Origin: Streptomyces sp. NL15-2K
GTDB lineage: Bacteria > Actinomycetota > Actinomycetes > Streptomycetales > Streptomycetaceae
DNA length: 64,000 nt
NCBI RefSeq assembly: GCF_030551255.1
Contig: NZ_CP130630.1
Span: 8,103,501-8,167,500, forward strand
Direction: 5' to 3'
Positions within the stretch are counted from its first letter, which is position 1; every line of letters begins with the position of its first letter. The position numbers and the translations under genes are program-made. Below are positions 31,975 through 41,500 of this stretch, in pieces. Below the pieces are notes generated by a model, which was given only the letters and a program-made list of their open reading frames with translations, had not been told where the DNA came from and searched no databases.

Positions 31975-34900
31975 ATGGCTCACACCAGAAGACTCAGAGT
32001 GCCGGCCGCGGTCGCGGTCGTGACGGCACTGTCCTTCACACTGCTCGGGGCCGAGGCGCCGACGGTGGCCGGGGCCGGGGCGAAGGGCGATGCCACCGGG
32101 GTGGCGCTGCTGCCCGCCGAGGCCGGGGCCGCCGACCGGCCGGCCTGGCCGGCCGGGTCGTTCGGCGCTGCGGCGGCCCGCACCGGGGACGCCGCGCACG
32201 CCGCGTCCGCGGCCGGGCCCGCCGACGGCGCGACCCTGACCGGAGTCCGGCCGGAACTGATCGCCGCGCGCCAACGGGGCGCCGTCGCCCATGAGTTCGT
32301 GATCGCCTCCGGCGACACCCCGCGCACCGGACAGGTCACGTCCTCGGGCTGGGTCAAGTCATCTCGCTGGCAGGTTCCTGCGGGACTCCTGAAGGACGGC
32401 GGCCGGTACACCTGGACCGTGCGGAGCAAGGACCGCTCCGGCCGGGTCGGCGCGGACGCCGCCGCCCGCACGTTCACCGTGAACCAGCGGCTGGGGGCGC
32501 AACAGGAGGGCGGCCCGGTCCCCACCGACACGCTCGGCCCGGTCGCCGTCAACCTGGCGACCGGCAACGCGACCGTCTCCGTCAACACCGCCCAGGTACC
32601 GACCGGTTCGGCCCCCCTGGGGGCCACCTTCACCTACAACTCGCAGGCCGTGGGCACGGCGGCCGGACTGACCGGCTCGTACTACGCCGGTGACGCGATG
32701 TCCCCGATCGCCGCGGCCGACAAGCCCCGGACCGTACGGACCGACGCGCGCATCGACTTCCGCTGGGGCAGGCAGGCTCCGCACCCGGGCGCGGAGCCCG
32801 GCGCGGCGTTCCGTGTCGCCTGGGCGGGGAAGCTGTCCGTGCCCGCCGACGGGACCTACCGGCTGGGTGGCACCTACGACGGAGGGCTCAGGATCCTGGT
32901 CGACGGTGAACCGGTCCTCGACGACTGGCGGGGTGCCGAGGCCGGCGACCGCCCGGCGTACGGCGACGCGCTCAGGCTCAGGGCCGGGCGCGCGTACACC
33001 ATCGAGGTCGAGTACCGCCGGCAGGCGGCCGGCGGGCAGGTCGCGTTGTGGGCCGCCGGGGCCGGGCACGCCACTCCCGTCCCGGCGTCCTGGCTGCGGC
33101 CGGCCGGCGCGGTCCTCCCGCCGGGCTGGACCGTCACGCCCGCCGCCACCGGACCGGACACCGGGAGCGCGGCCAACGCGGACGCCGCGCAGGGCTCGCC
33201 GGGATCCTCCCCGGTCGCCGCGGGCTCCGCGCCGACGTCCGGCGCCGACTCCGGCACCGGGGCCCTCACCGGCACGGGCGCGGGCGCGCCCGGCCCGCAG
33301 GCACGGCGGAAGGACTCGGCCGCGGCCGGCGCCGACGAGCGCGGGGCCACCGGGTCCGCCGCCACCTTCGAGAGCCCGGCCGCCGGCATCGAGGCCGCCG
33401 AGGACGAAGGGCTCAGGTTCTTCTACGCGGGCAGCCAGGAGTGCGCCGACAGCGCGGCCCCGGCGGGCCATGTGTGCGCCGTCCGCGTTCCCGGCGCCGG
33501 CACCACCCGACTGCACTACCGGAACGGCAAACTGAGCCGCTTCGTCAACCCCGGCGCGGAGACGACCGACTTCGGCTACACGTCCGACCACCGGCTCACC
33601 ACCGTACGGCCGCCGCTCGTCATGGACTGGATCGCCGCGGGCGCCGGGCGCGACACCGAGGCCGCCCAGTACCGCATCGACTACCGGCGGGACTCCGCCG
33701 CGGTGCACCGGGTGACCGGACCGGACCCGCTCGGCACCACCGCCCGCACCGACCGGCGGCCGGAGCGCACCTACACCCCCACGCCGGGCGCGACGGAGGT
33801 CGCCGTCGCGGGCGTGAGCACCCGTCAGGGCTGGACGCGCAAGGTCACCTACGACACCGCGGGACGGCTGGAGTCCGACACCGACGGCACCCGGCGTACC
33901 ACCAGGTTCACCTGGACGGCCGCCGACCAGCCGCGGACCACGACGGACCCGGCGGGCCGCATGACCACGACGGTCCACGACGAGTCCGGGATGGCGACCG
34001 GCTCGTACGGACCGGGTCCGCGCAAGTGCTTCGGCCCGGACCTGCGGCCGATCGGCCCCGCCCCCGAGGGCTGCGCCAGGATCCCGGCGCAGACGACCAC
34101 GCTCTCTCCGGCCGGTCTGACGACCGAGCGCCAGGACTCCGACGGGGTGCCGCACCTGACCACGCTGACCCGGCTGAACGAGCTGGGGCTGCCCGACGCG
34201 CTGGTGACCGACCCCGAGGGCCTCGCCCTGACCACCGGCTACGAGTTCGACGAGTCCTTCCGCCCCGTCGCCGAGATCCTGCCCGGCGGCGCCCGCAAGA
34301 CGTACAGCTTCTACGGGGCGACGGAAACCGCGGACAACCCGTGCACCGCGGAGAGCGACCCGGCCGCCCAGCGTGGCCTGCCCAGGTCCATCGCGCTGCC
34401 CGCCTCGGCCGACGGGTCCGCCCGGGTCGAGAAGTTCGTCTTCGGTGCCCGCGGCCTGCCGGTCGCGGTGAACTTCGGCGGACCCGACTGGACCTGCGTC
34501 GAGTACGACGCACGCGGCGTGATCACCCGGATGTCCATGCCGGGCAACTCCAGCCTCCCCGCGTGGAGCGTCGCGTACGACAGCGCCTACCGCGGCGACC
34601 CGCTGACCATGAGGGCGACCCAGCACGACCACTCCATGACCAACACCGTCGACCTGCTGGGCCGCACCGTGAGCTACACCGACGGCCAGGGCACCCGCAC
34701 GCAGACCGGGTACGACCGGGCCGGCCGGGCCGTGCTCAGGACCATGACACCGCCGTCCGCCGCCGACGCCCCACAGGTCGAGCGGACGCGGTACGACGCC
34801 GCGGGCCGGATCCTGTCGGTCGTCCTCGACGGCAGGCGGCTGGCCTCGGCCGGCCACGACGCCGCCGGCGCACTGCGGGACGTGCGCTACGCCAACGGAA

Positions 34901-36018
34901 CCCGGCTCGTCGTGCTCCGCGACGAGGCCGGACGGATCACCGCCAAGAACTGGGTCCTCGCCGACGGGACCGAGCGGCCCACCCGCGTCACCCGCTCGCA
35001 GTCGGGCACCGTGGTGGACGAGTCGGTGGCCGGCGCGGACGCCCGGCCCGACGGACCGAACTTCCGGTACGACGCGGCGGGCCGGCTCGTGCGGGCCTGG
35101 TTCACCGGCCACGAGTACGGCCGGGACTTCACCGCACAGGCACCGGCCGACTGCCCGGCCGGCACCCGCGCGGGCGCCGGCGCCAACGGCAACCTCGTCC
35201 GCCTGACCGACCGCACGGCCGCGGGCACCAGCGTCACCGGCTACTGCTACGACGACGCCGACCGGCTGCTCGCGACCACCGGCGACAACCCCGTCACCGG
35301 CCCGGCGTACGCCCTCAACGGCCACCTCACCGGATACGACACCGGCCCGACGAAGCTGACGCAACGCCAGGACGCCGCCGAACGCTATCTCGGCGCCACC
35401 GTGACCGGGCCCGACGCGGCGGACGTCAGGTACACCAAGGACATCGCGGACCACCTCCTGGCGCGCACCGCCACCACCGCCGACGGCACCGAGCGTCTCG
35501 GCTACGGCCACACCGACATGACCGACACGGCCTTCGACCTGGTGCTCGGCGCGGACAAGCGGCTGCTGTCCCGGGTGATCGGCCTGCCGGGCGGTGTCGT
35601 CCTGTCGGTCAAGGGCGAGGCGTACGCCGGCGGGCGGACGACGTGGAGCCTGCCGACGGTCCGCGGCGACCTGTTCCTCGTCGCCGGGGACACCGGCCGG
35701 CAGCAGGGCGACCTCCATCGGTACGGCCTCTACGGCGAGCCGCTCCGGGCGGACGGCACGGTCGACACCGGGCATGTGCCGGACAACCTGCCCGGCGACT
35801 TCGACTACGGGTGGCTGGGCCAGTACCAGGTGGGCACCGAGCACCAAGGCGCGCTCTACAACGTCGTGCTCGACACCCGCGTGCTGAACCCCGCCTTCGG
35901 CCGCTTCTCCGCCCCGGTCGCGGGCGGCCCCTTCCTCAACCCCTACGAGTACGCGGCCGGTGACCCGGTCAACCACACGAGCATCAACGGCTACGACCTG
36001 GACGTGGAGAAGGAATGA
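31975..36018 (+). CDS. Secreted RHS/YD-repeat protein with PA14-like domain
   Basis: A 1347-aa protein. The signal peptide covers residues 1-30 (VVTALSFTLLGAEAP). An Ig/fibronectin-like segment lies near 75-170 (YTWTVRSKDRSGRVG). A PA14-like lectin-type domain spans about 225-365 (GLTGSYYAGDAM, GTYDGGLRILVDGEPVLDDW). A Thr/Ala/Gly-rich linker leads into RHS/YD repeats (YDTAGRLESDTDGT, YDRAGRAV, YDAAGRILS, YDAAGRLVRAW, YDDADRLLA). The RHS core end is DTRVLNPAFGRF ... NPYEYAAGDPVN, followed by only about 15 residues, so no toxin tip is present. The stop overlaps the dioxygenase start (ATGATGA), coupling a surface protein to a peptide-tailoring enzyme, which is unusual. Confidence 0.85.
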   Translation: MAHTRRLRVPAAVAVVTALSFTLLGAEAPTVAGAGAKGDATGVALLPAEAGAADRPAWPAGSFGAAAARTGDAAHAASAAGPADGATLTGVRPELIAARQRGAVAHEFVIASGDTPRTGQVTSSGWVKSSRWQVPAGLLKDGGRYTWTVRSKDRSGRVGADAAARTFTVNQRLGAQQEGGPVPTDTLGPVAVNLATGNATVSVNTAQVPTGSAPLGATFTYNSQAVGTAAGLTGSYYAGDAMSPIAAADKPRTVRTDARIDFRWGRQAPHPGAEPGAAFRVAWAGKLSVPADGTYRLGGTYDGGLRILVDGEPVLDDWRGAEAGDRPAYGDALRLRAGRAYTIEVEYRRQAAGGQVALWAAGAGHATPVPASWLRPAGAVLPPGWTVTPAATGPDTGSAANADAAQGSPGSSPVAAGSAPTSGADSGTGALTGTGAGAPGPQARRKDSAAAGADERGATGSAATFESPAAGIEAAEDEGLRFFYAGSQECADSAAPAGHVCAVRVPGAGTTRLHYRNGKLSRFVNPGAETTDFGYTSDHRLTTVRPPLVMDWIAAGAGRDTEAAQYRIDYRRDSAAVHRVTGPDPLGTTARTDRRPERTYTPTPGATEVAVAGVSTRQGWTRKVTYDTAGRLESDTDGTRRTTRFTWTAADQPRTTTDPAGRMTTTVHDESGMATGSYGPGPRKCFGPDLRPIGPAPEGCARIPAQTTTLSPAGLTTERQDSDGVPHLTTLTRLNELGLPDALVTDPEGLALTTGYEFDESFRPVAEILPGGARKTYSFYGATETADNPCTAESDPAAQRGLPRSIALPASADGSARVEKFVFGARGLPVAVNFGGPDWTCVEYDARGVITRMSMPGNSSLPAWSVAYDSAYRGDPLTMRATQHDHSMTNTVDLLGRTVSYTDGQGTRTQTGYDRAGRAVLRTMTPPSAADAPQVERTRYDAAGRILSVVLDGRRLASAGHDAAGALRDVRYANGTRLVVLRDEAGRITAKNWVLADGTERPTRVTRSQSGTVVDESVAGADARPDGPNFRYDAAGRLVRAWFTGHEYGRDFTAQAPADCPAGTRAGAGANGNLVRLTDRTAAGTSVTGYCYDDADRLLATTGDNPVTGPAYALNGHLTGYDTGPTKLTQRQDAAERYLGATVTGPDAADVRYTKDIADHLLARTATTADGTERLGYGHTDMTDTAFDLVLGADKRLLSRVIGLPGGVVLSVKGEAYAGGRTTWSLPTVRGDLFLVAGDTGRQQGDLHRYGLYGEPLRADGTVDTGHVPDNLPGDFDYGWLGQYQVGTEHQGALYNVVLDTRVLNPAFGRFSAPVAGGPFLNPYEYAAGDPVNHTSINGYDLDVEKE

Positions 36019-36992
36019 TGAAGACGCCCTTTACGGACGCCGACACCGACGTACTGGAGCACCACGGCACCCGTCTGGTGCGGGTGCGGCCCTCCGCGGG
36101 CGGCGATCACCGCGCCTGGTTCTCGGCCAACACCGAGGCGCTGCGCTCGGCGATGTACGAGCACGCGGCGGTCATGGTCAAGGACAGCGGGATCGTTCAG
36201 CAGGCCGAACTCGCCGAACTCGCCGAGGAGATCGGCGGCCGGACCCTGGAGTACAACGAGCGCTCCACGCCGCGCAGCCGGGTCACCGGCAAGGTCTACA
36301 CCTCCACCGAGTACCCGCAGGACCAGAGCATCCCCCAGCACAACGAGAGCGCCTACTCGGAGAACTGGCCGCACAACCTCTTCTTCTTCTGTGCTCTCGC
36401 CGCGCAGAGCGGCGGGGAGACCCCGGTCGCCGACAGCACCGCCGTGCTCGACCGGCTCCCGGGCGACCTGGTCCGGCGGTTCGAGGACAAGGGCGTGCTC
36501 TACACCCGTACGTACCGCACCGGGATGGGCCTGTCCTGGCAGGAGGGCTTCCAGAGCGACGACAAGGGCTACGTCGAGAGCTACTGCGCCGACCACGGCA
36601 TCGAGACGCAGTGGGACGGCGACGTACTGCGCACCCGTCAGCGCCGGCCCGCGGTGATGACGCACCCCGTGACCGGTCAGAAGGTCTGGTTCAACCAGGC
36701 CCACCTCTTCCACGTGCACGCGCTGCCGGAGGCGGTCCGCGAGGGGCTGCTGGAGATCTGCGGGATGGACGGACTGCCGCGCAACGCCTACTACGGTGAC
36801 GGCACGCCGATCACCGCCGACGAGATCGGCACGATCCTCGGCGTGTTCGACGAGACCACGCTGGCCGAGCCCTGGGGGACCGGCGACGTGCTGATGATCG
36901 ACAACCTCCTCACCTCCCACGGCCGCCGTCCCTTCACCGGCGACCGCAAGGTCCTGGTGGCCATGACCCAGCGTGAGGCGGCCGGGGCATGA
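36015..36992 (+). CDS. TauD/SyrP-like Fe(II)/2-oxoglutarate dioxygenase
   Basis: A 325-aa TauD/TfdA-superfamily protein closest in look to SyrP-type hydroxylases that act on NRPS carrier-bound amino acids. The iron ligands are His and Glu in QHNESAYSENWPHNLFFF (HxE form) and the distal His in DNLLTSHGRRPF. The arginine after it fits 2-oxoglutarate binding. SyrP and related enzymes beta-hydroxylate Asp, and the NRPSs here carry Asp/Asn-type A domains, so beta-hydroxy-Asp or -Asn is the likely product (inference). The ATG at 36015 follows GGAGAAGGA and overlaps the RHS gene stop. Its own stop overlaps the P450 start (ATGA), so the three are translationally chained. Confidence 0.88.
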   Translation: MMKTPFTDADTDVLEHHGTRLVRVRPSAGGDHRAWFSANTEALRSAMYEHAAVMVKDSGIVQQAELAELAEEIGGRTLEYNERSTPRSRVTGKVYTSTEYPQDQSIPQHNESAYSENWPHNLFFFCALAAQSGGETPVADSTAVLDRLPGDLVRRFEDKGVLYTRTYRTGMGLSWQEGFQSDDKGYVESYCADHGIETQWDGDVLRTRQRRPAVMTHPVTGQKVWFNQAHLFHVHALPEAVREGLLEICGMDGLPRNAYYGDGTPITADEIGTILGVFDETTLAEPWGTGDVLMIDNLLTSHGRRPFTGDRKVLVAMTQREAAGA

Positions 36993-38215
36993 CCACCGCC
37001 ACGATGACGCTGAGCGCCATCGACCTCACCGCACCGCAGACCTTCCTGGACCACCAGGACGAACTGGTCTCCATGTGGCGGCAGTTCAGGTCGCAGAGCC
37101 CGGTCCACTGGCATCCCGTCGAAGGACGTCAGGTGCCCGGCTTCTGGGTCGTGTCGCGCTACCGGGACGTCATGGAGGTCTACCGGGACAACAAGCGGTT
37201 CACCTCCGAGCGGGGCAACGTCCTCGCCACCCTCCTGGAGGGCGGCGACTCGGCGGCCGGGCAGATGCTGGCCGTCACGGACGGTCGGCGCCACCGGGAG
37301 CTGCGCAACCTGCTGCTCAAGGCCTTCGCGCCACGCGTCCTCGAATCCGTCGTCGACGCGGTGCGCCGCCGGGCCGACCGCCTGGTGCGGGAGGCCGTCG
37401 CCCGTGGGGAGTGCGACTTCGCGCAGGACGTCGCGGAGCACATCCCGATGGCGACCATCGCCGATCTGCTCGGTGTCCCCGCCGCCGACCGGGACTATCT
37501 GCTCTCCCTCACCAAGCAGGCCCTCAGCGCCGAGGAGGCCGAGCAGTCGGCCGAGGAGGCGCTGGTCGCCCGCAACGAACTCCTCCTGTACTTCTCCGAG
37601 TTGGCGGAGGAGCGTCGGGAGGACCCGCGTGACGACGTGGTGAGCGTGCTGGCCACGGCCACCATCGACGGCGAGCCGCTCACCGAGCAGGAGATCGTCT
37701 TCAACTGCTACAGCGTCATCATCGGTGGAGACGAGACCAGCCGGCTGTCGATGATCTGCGCCGTGAAGGAGCTGATCGAGCACCCCGAGCAGTGGCGCCG
37801 CCTGAAGTCGGGCGAGGTCGCGACCGAGAGCGCGGTCGAGGAGGTGCTGCGCTGGGTCACCCCCGCCATGCACTTCGGCCGCAGGGCGCTCACCGACGTG
37901 GAGATCGGCGGCCGGACGCTGCGCGCCGGAGACGTGGTCACCCTCTGGAACAGCTCGGCCAACTACGACGAAGAGGTCTTCGACCGGCCTGACGTCTTCG
38001 ACCTGGCCAGGACCCCCAACAAGCACGTGTCGTTCGGTTATGGGCCGCACTTCTGCCTCGGCTCCTACCTGGGCCGGGCGGAGATCCACGCCCTGCTGAC
38101 CGCGCTGCGCACCCACGTCGCGGAGATGACGCCGACCGCCCCGGCCCGGCCCATCCACTCCAACTTCCTGCACGGGTACAGCAGTCTGCCCGTCTCCCTG
38201 CGCGCGGCTCCGTAG
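36989..38215 (+). CDS. Cytochrome P450, NRPS-tailoring type
   Basis: A 408-aa P450. The I-helix reads IIGGDETSRLSM, a GGDETS form seen in P450s that hydroxylate carrier-bound amino acids (such as NikQ and NovI relatives) and lacking the usual Thr-Thr pair. ExxR is in VEEVLRWV, and the heme loop is SFGYGPHFCLGSYLGRAE with Cys near residue 355. It starts inside the dioxygenase stop (ATGA), just upstream of the NRPS genes, and is followed by a perfect terminator. Beta-hydroxylation of a PCP-bound residue in trans is the best guess; acyl-chain oxidation is the alternative. Confidence 0.92.
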   Translation: MTTATMTLSAIDLTAPQTFLDHQDELVSMWRQFRSQSPVHWHPVEGRQVPGFWVVSRYRDVMEVYRDNKRFTSERGNVLATLLEGGDSAAGQMLAVTDGRRHRELRNLLLKAFAPRVLESVVDAVRRRADRLVREAVARGECDFAQDVAEHIPMATIADLLGVPAADRDYLLSLTKQALSAEEAEQSAEEALVARNELLLYFSELAEERREDPRDDVVSVLATATIDGEPLTEQEIVFNCYSVIIGGDETSRLSMICAVKELIEHPEQWRRLKSGEVATESAVEEVLRWVTPAMHFGRRALTDVEIGGRTLRAGDVVTLWNSSANYDEEVFDRPDVFDLARTPNKHVSFGYGPHFCLGSYLGRAEIHALLTALRTHVAEMTPTAPARPIHSNFLHGYSSLPVSLRAAP

Positions 38216-38244
38216 GCCACCCCCGTCCTGCGAGCCGTGCCGGG

Positions 38245-38279
38245 CGAGCACCCCGCTCCTCCTCGGAGCGGGGTGCTCG
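38245..38279 (+). terminator. Rho-independent-like terminator
   Basis: A perfect 15-bp stem, CGAGCACCCCGCTCC (38245-38259) with GGAGCGGGGTGCTCG (38265-38279), and loop TCCTC. It separates the RHS-dioxygenase-P450 unit from the NRPS genes. Confidence 0.88.
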
Positions 38280-38539
38280 TCGTGTTCCGCGGAGCAAGCC
38301 CGCGAAGCATCCTCCGCGCACCGGCGAAGCATCCCCGCGCACCGGCGACCAACCCACCGGGAAGCCCTGGCGTAAAGGGCGATGAGCATTCTTCGATACA
38401 CGGATCCCGGTGCATCGAAGTTTTCCATGAGTTGCTGGACCCTCGGAATTTGATTCGTAGGGTGGGCCGGGTCGCGACTGCTGGCCCTGTCGGTGGGTGC
38501 TCTTCTCCCTGTTTCGACGCGTCTACTCAATCGGAGTGA
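38280..38539 (+). promoter_or_regulatory. NRPS operon promoter region with tandem repeat and dyad
   Basis: There is no gene here. Two near-identical units beginning GCGAAGCATCC lie at 38302 and 38324 (about 22 bases apart). A strong dyad, CTTCGAT (38391-38397) with ATCGAAG (38414-38420), extends imperfectly inward around a GGATCC core. The dyad lies 120 bases before the first NRPS start codon and is a plausible activator or repressor site. The stretch from 38440 to 38539 is AT-richer and probably holds the promoter and leader. Confidence 0.5.
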
Positions 38540-41500
38540 ATGGAAATGGCCGATCGGAATGGAATCCAATTGCCGCTGACGGCCGCTCAGTACGGAATGT
38601 GGCTGGCGCAGCAGGTGAATCCGGAAAACCCGATGTACAGCATCGCCGAGTGCGTTGAGATACCGGGCGAGATCGACGTTTCCCTCTTCGAGGCCGCGCT
38701 GCGCCGGGTGGTCGACGAGGCCGAGACGCTGCGCGTGGCGTTCGGGCCAGGCCCCGAAGGGCCCGTGCAGACGGTGGTGGAGGACCTGGACTGGGAGCTG
38801 CACACCGTCGACGTCAGCGGCGCCGACGACCCCTCCGCCGCCGCCGAGGAGTGGATGCTGGGCCGGGTGCGGACCCCGGTGAACCTCGACACCGGACCGC
38901 TGTTCACCTTCGGACTGCTCAAGCTGGCCGCCGACCGGTACACCTGGTTCAGCCGGGTCCACCACACCATCGTCGACGGCTACAGCTGGTCCCTGATCGT
39001 CTCCCGCGTCGCCGTCCTGTACTCGGCCCTGGTGGCCGGCGAGGAGCCGAAGCCTGCCACGTTCGGGACGCTGGCAGAACTCGTCGAACCGGACGCCGAC
39101 TACCGGCGGTCCGAACAGTTCACCGCCGACGGCGCGTACTGGTCCGAACGTCTTGCCGGTGCCGCCGAACCGGTCACCCTGGCCGGGCGCCCCACCCGCG
39201 TCCCCACCGACCACGTCCGCCAGGCCGGCCCCGTCACCCCGGAGCAGGCCGAGGCGCTGCGTGACCTCGCCCGGGAGACCCGGGTCGGCTGGCCCGCCGT
39301 GGTCGTCGCCGGCGTCGCCGCCTACCTGCACCGTCTGACCGGCGCCGACGACCTCGTGCTCGGTCTGGCCGCCGCGGCCCGGCCCACCGCGGCCGCCAAG
39401 CGCACCCCGGGCATGGTCTCCAACGCCCTGCCCGTCCGCGTCCGCCCCCGGCCGTCCGACACGGTGGCCACCTTCCTGCGCTCGGTGAGCGACGAGATCC
39501 ACCACGCGCTGCGCCACCAGCGCTATCGCTACGAGGACATCCACCGCGACCTCGGCCGGGTCGGCGACCGGAAACGGCTGTGGGGTCCCGAGATCAACCT
39601 CATCATGTACGGCGAACAGCTCGCCTTCGCCGGGCACGGCGCGACCGTACGCGGCTTCTCCGTCGGCCCCGAGGAAGACCTCTCGCTGATCGTCGACAAC
39701 CGGGCGCCGAACGCCGGCTTCCTCCTCGACCTCCACGCCAACGCCGACCTCTACACCGAGGAGACGGTGGCCGGCCACCGCGAGGCGCTCACGGGCTTCC
39801 TCGCCGCACTGGCCGCGGCCGGCCCGGACGCCCGCCTGGACTCCGTCGACGCGGCCGTGCCCGCCGGGTGGGTCCCGCCGGCGGCCGCGGACGGCCAGGA
39901 CGCCGTGGCCCCGGCCGCCTACCGCGCCCCGGGCACCCCGCGGGAGGAGGCGCTGTGCGGTCTGGTCGCCCAGGTCCTCAAGGTCGACCGGGTGGGCGTC
40001 GACGACGACTTCTTCGAGCTCGGCGGCCACTCGCTCACCGCGATCCGGCTGCTCGGGCGCATCCGGGACACCTTCGGGGCGGAACTCTCCATCCGCACCG
40101 TCTTCGAGACCCCGACCGTCGCCGCGCTCGCCGCCCACCTCGACCAGGCGGCCGGCCGCAGCCGCGCCCTGGAGCCCTTCGACCGCCCCGCCGTGCTCCC
40201 GCTCTCCCTCACCCAGCAGCGGCTCTGGCTGGTGAACCGGCTCCAGGGCCCCAGCGGCGCCTACAACATGGGCCTCGCGCTCCGGCTCACCGGTCGGCTG
40301 GACCGTACCGCGCTCGCCGCGGCCTTCCATGACGTCCTGGCCCGCCACGAGAGCCTGCGCACCACCTTCCCCGAGACGGACGGCAAGCCGCGCCAGCACA
40401 TCCTGTCGCCGGCCGAGGCCGCCGCGCGGGTGGTGCTCACCGAGCGGGCCACCGACGCCGCCGACCTGGACGCGACCGTCGCCGAGGTGGTCGCCGAGGG
40501 CTTCGACCTCACCGGGCAACTCGCCGTACGGCCCCGGCTGCTCGTCCTCGGACCCGAGGACCACGTGCTGCTCGTCGTGCTGCACCACATCGTCGCCGAC
40601 GGCCTCTCGCTCGCGCCCCTCGCCCGTGACCTGGGCCTGGCCTACACCGCCCGTACGGCGGGCGAGCCCCCGGCGTTCGCACCGCTGCCGGTGCAGTACG
40701 CCGACTACACCCTGTGGCAGCAGTCGGTGCTCGGCGACGAGAACGACCCGGACAGCCCGCTGGCCCGCCGGCTCGCCCACTGGAAACGGGCCCTGGCCGC
40801 ACTGCCCGAGGAGCTGGAGCTGCCCGTCGACCGGCCGCGGCCCGGCGAGCTGAGCCAGCGCGGCGACATCGTCCGCTTCGACGTCGACGCCGTACTGCAC
40901 CGGCGCCTGATCGAGCTCGGTCGGGCCCACCGGGCCAGCCTCTTCATGGTGCTGCAGAGCGCGGTCGCCGTGCTGCTGAGCAAGCTCGGCGCCGGCGAGG
41001 ACATCCCGCTGGGCAGCGCCGTGGCCGGCCGCGGCGACGCCGGGCTCGACGACCTCGTGGGCTGCTTCGTGAACACCGTGGTGTTCCGCAACGACGTCTC
41101 CGGCAACCCGAGCGTCGGCGAACTCATCGACCGCACCCGCGAGATGTCACTGTCCGCCCACGCCCACCAGGACGTGCCCTTCGAGCGCCTCGTCGAGGCG
41201 CTCAACCCGGAGCGCTCGCTCGCCAGGAACCCGCTGTTCCAGGTGATGATGGACGTGCAGACCCCGGCCGAGTCCCACCTCGAACTGCCGGGTCTGCTCA
41301 CCACTCCCCAGCAGGTCGACCCGGGAGTCACCAAGATCGACCTGCTCTTCGGGCTCGACGAGCGCTCGGCGGGCCACGAGGCCGCCGCCGGGATCAGCGG
41401 CCGGCTCGAATACAGCACCGACCTCTTCGACCGCGCCACCATCGAGGCCATGAGCGCCCGCCTGCTGCGGGTCCTCGACGCCTTCACGGCCGACCCCGGA

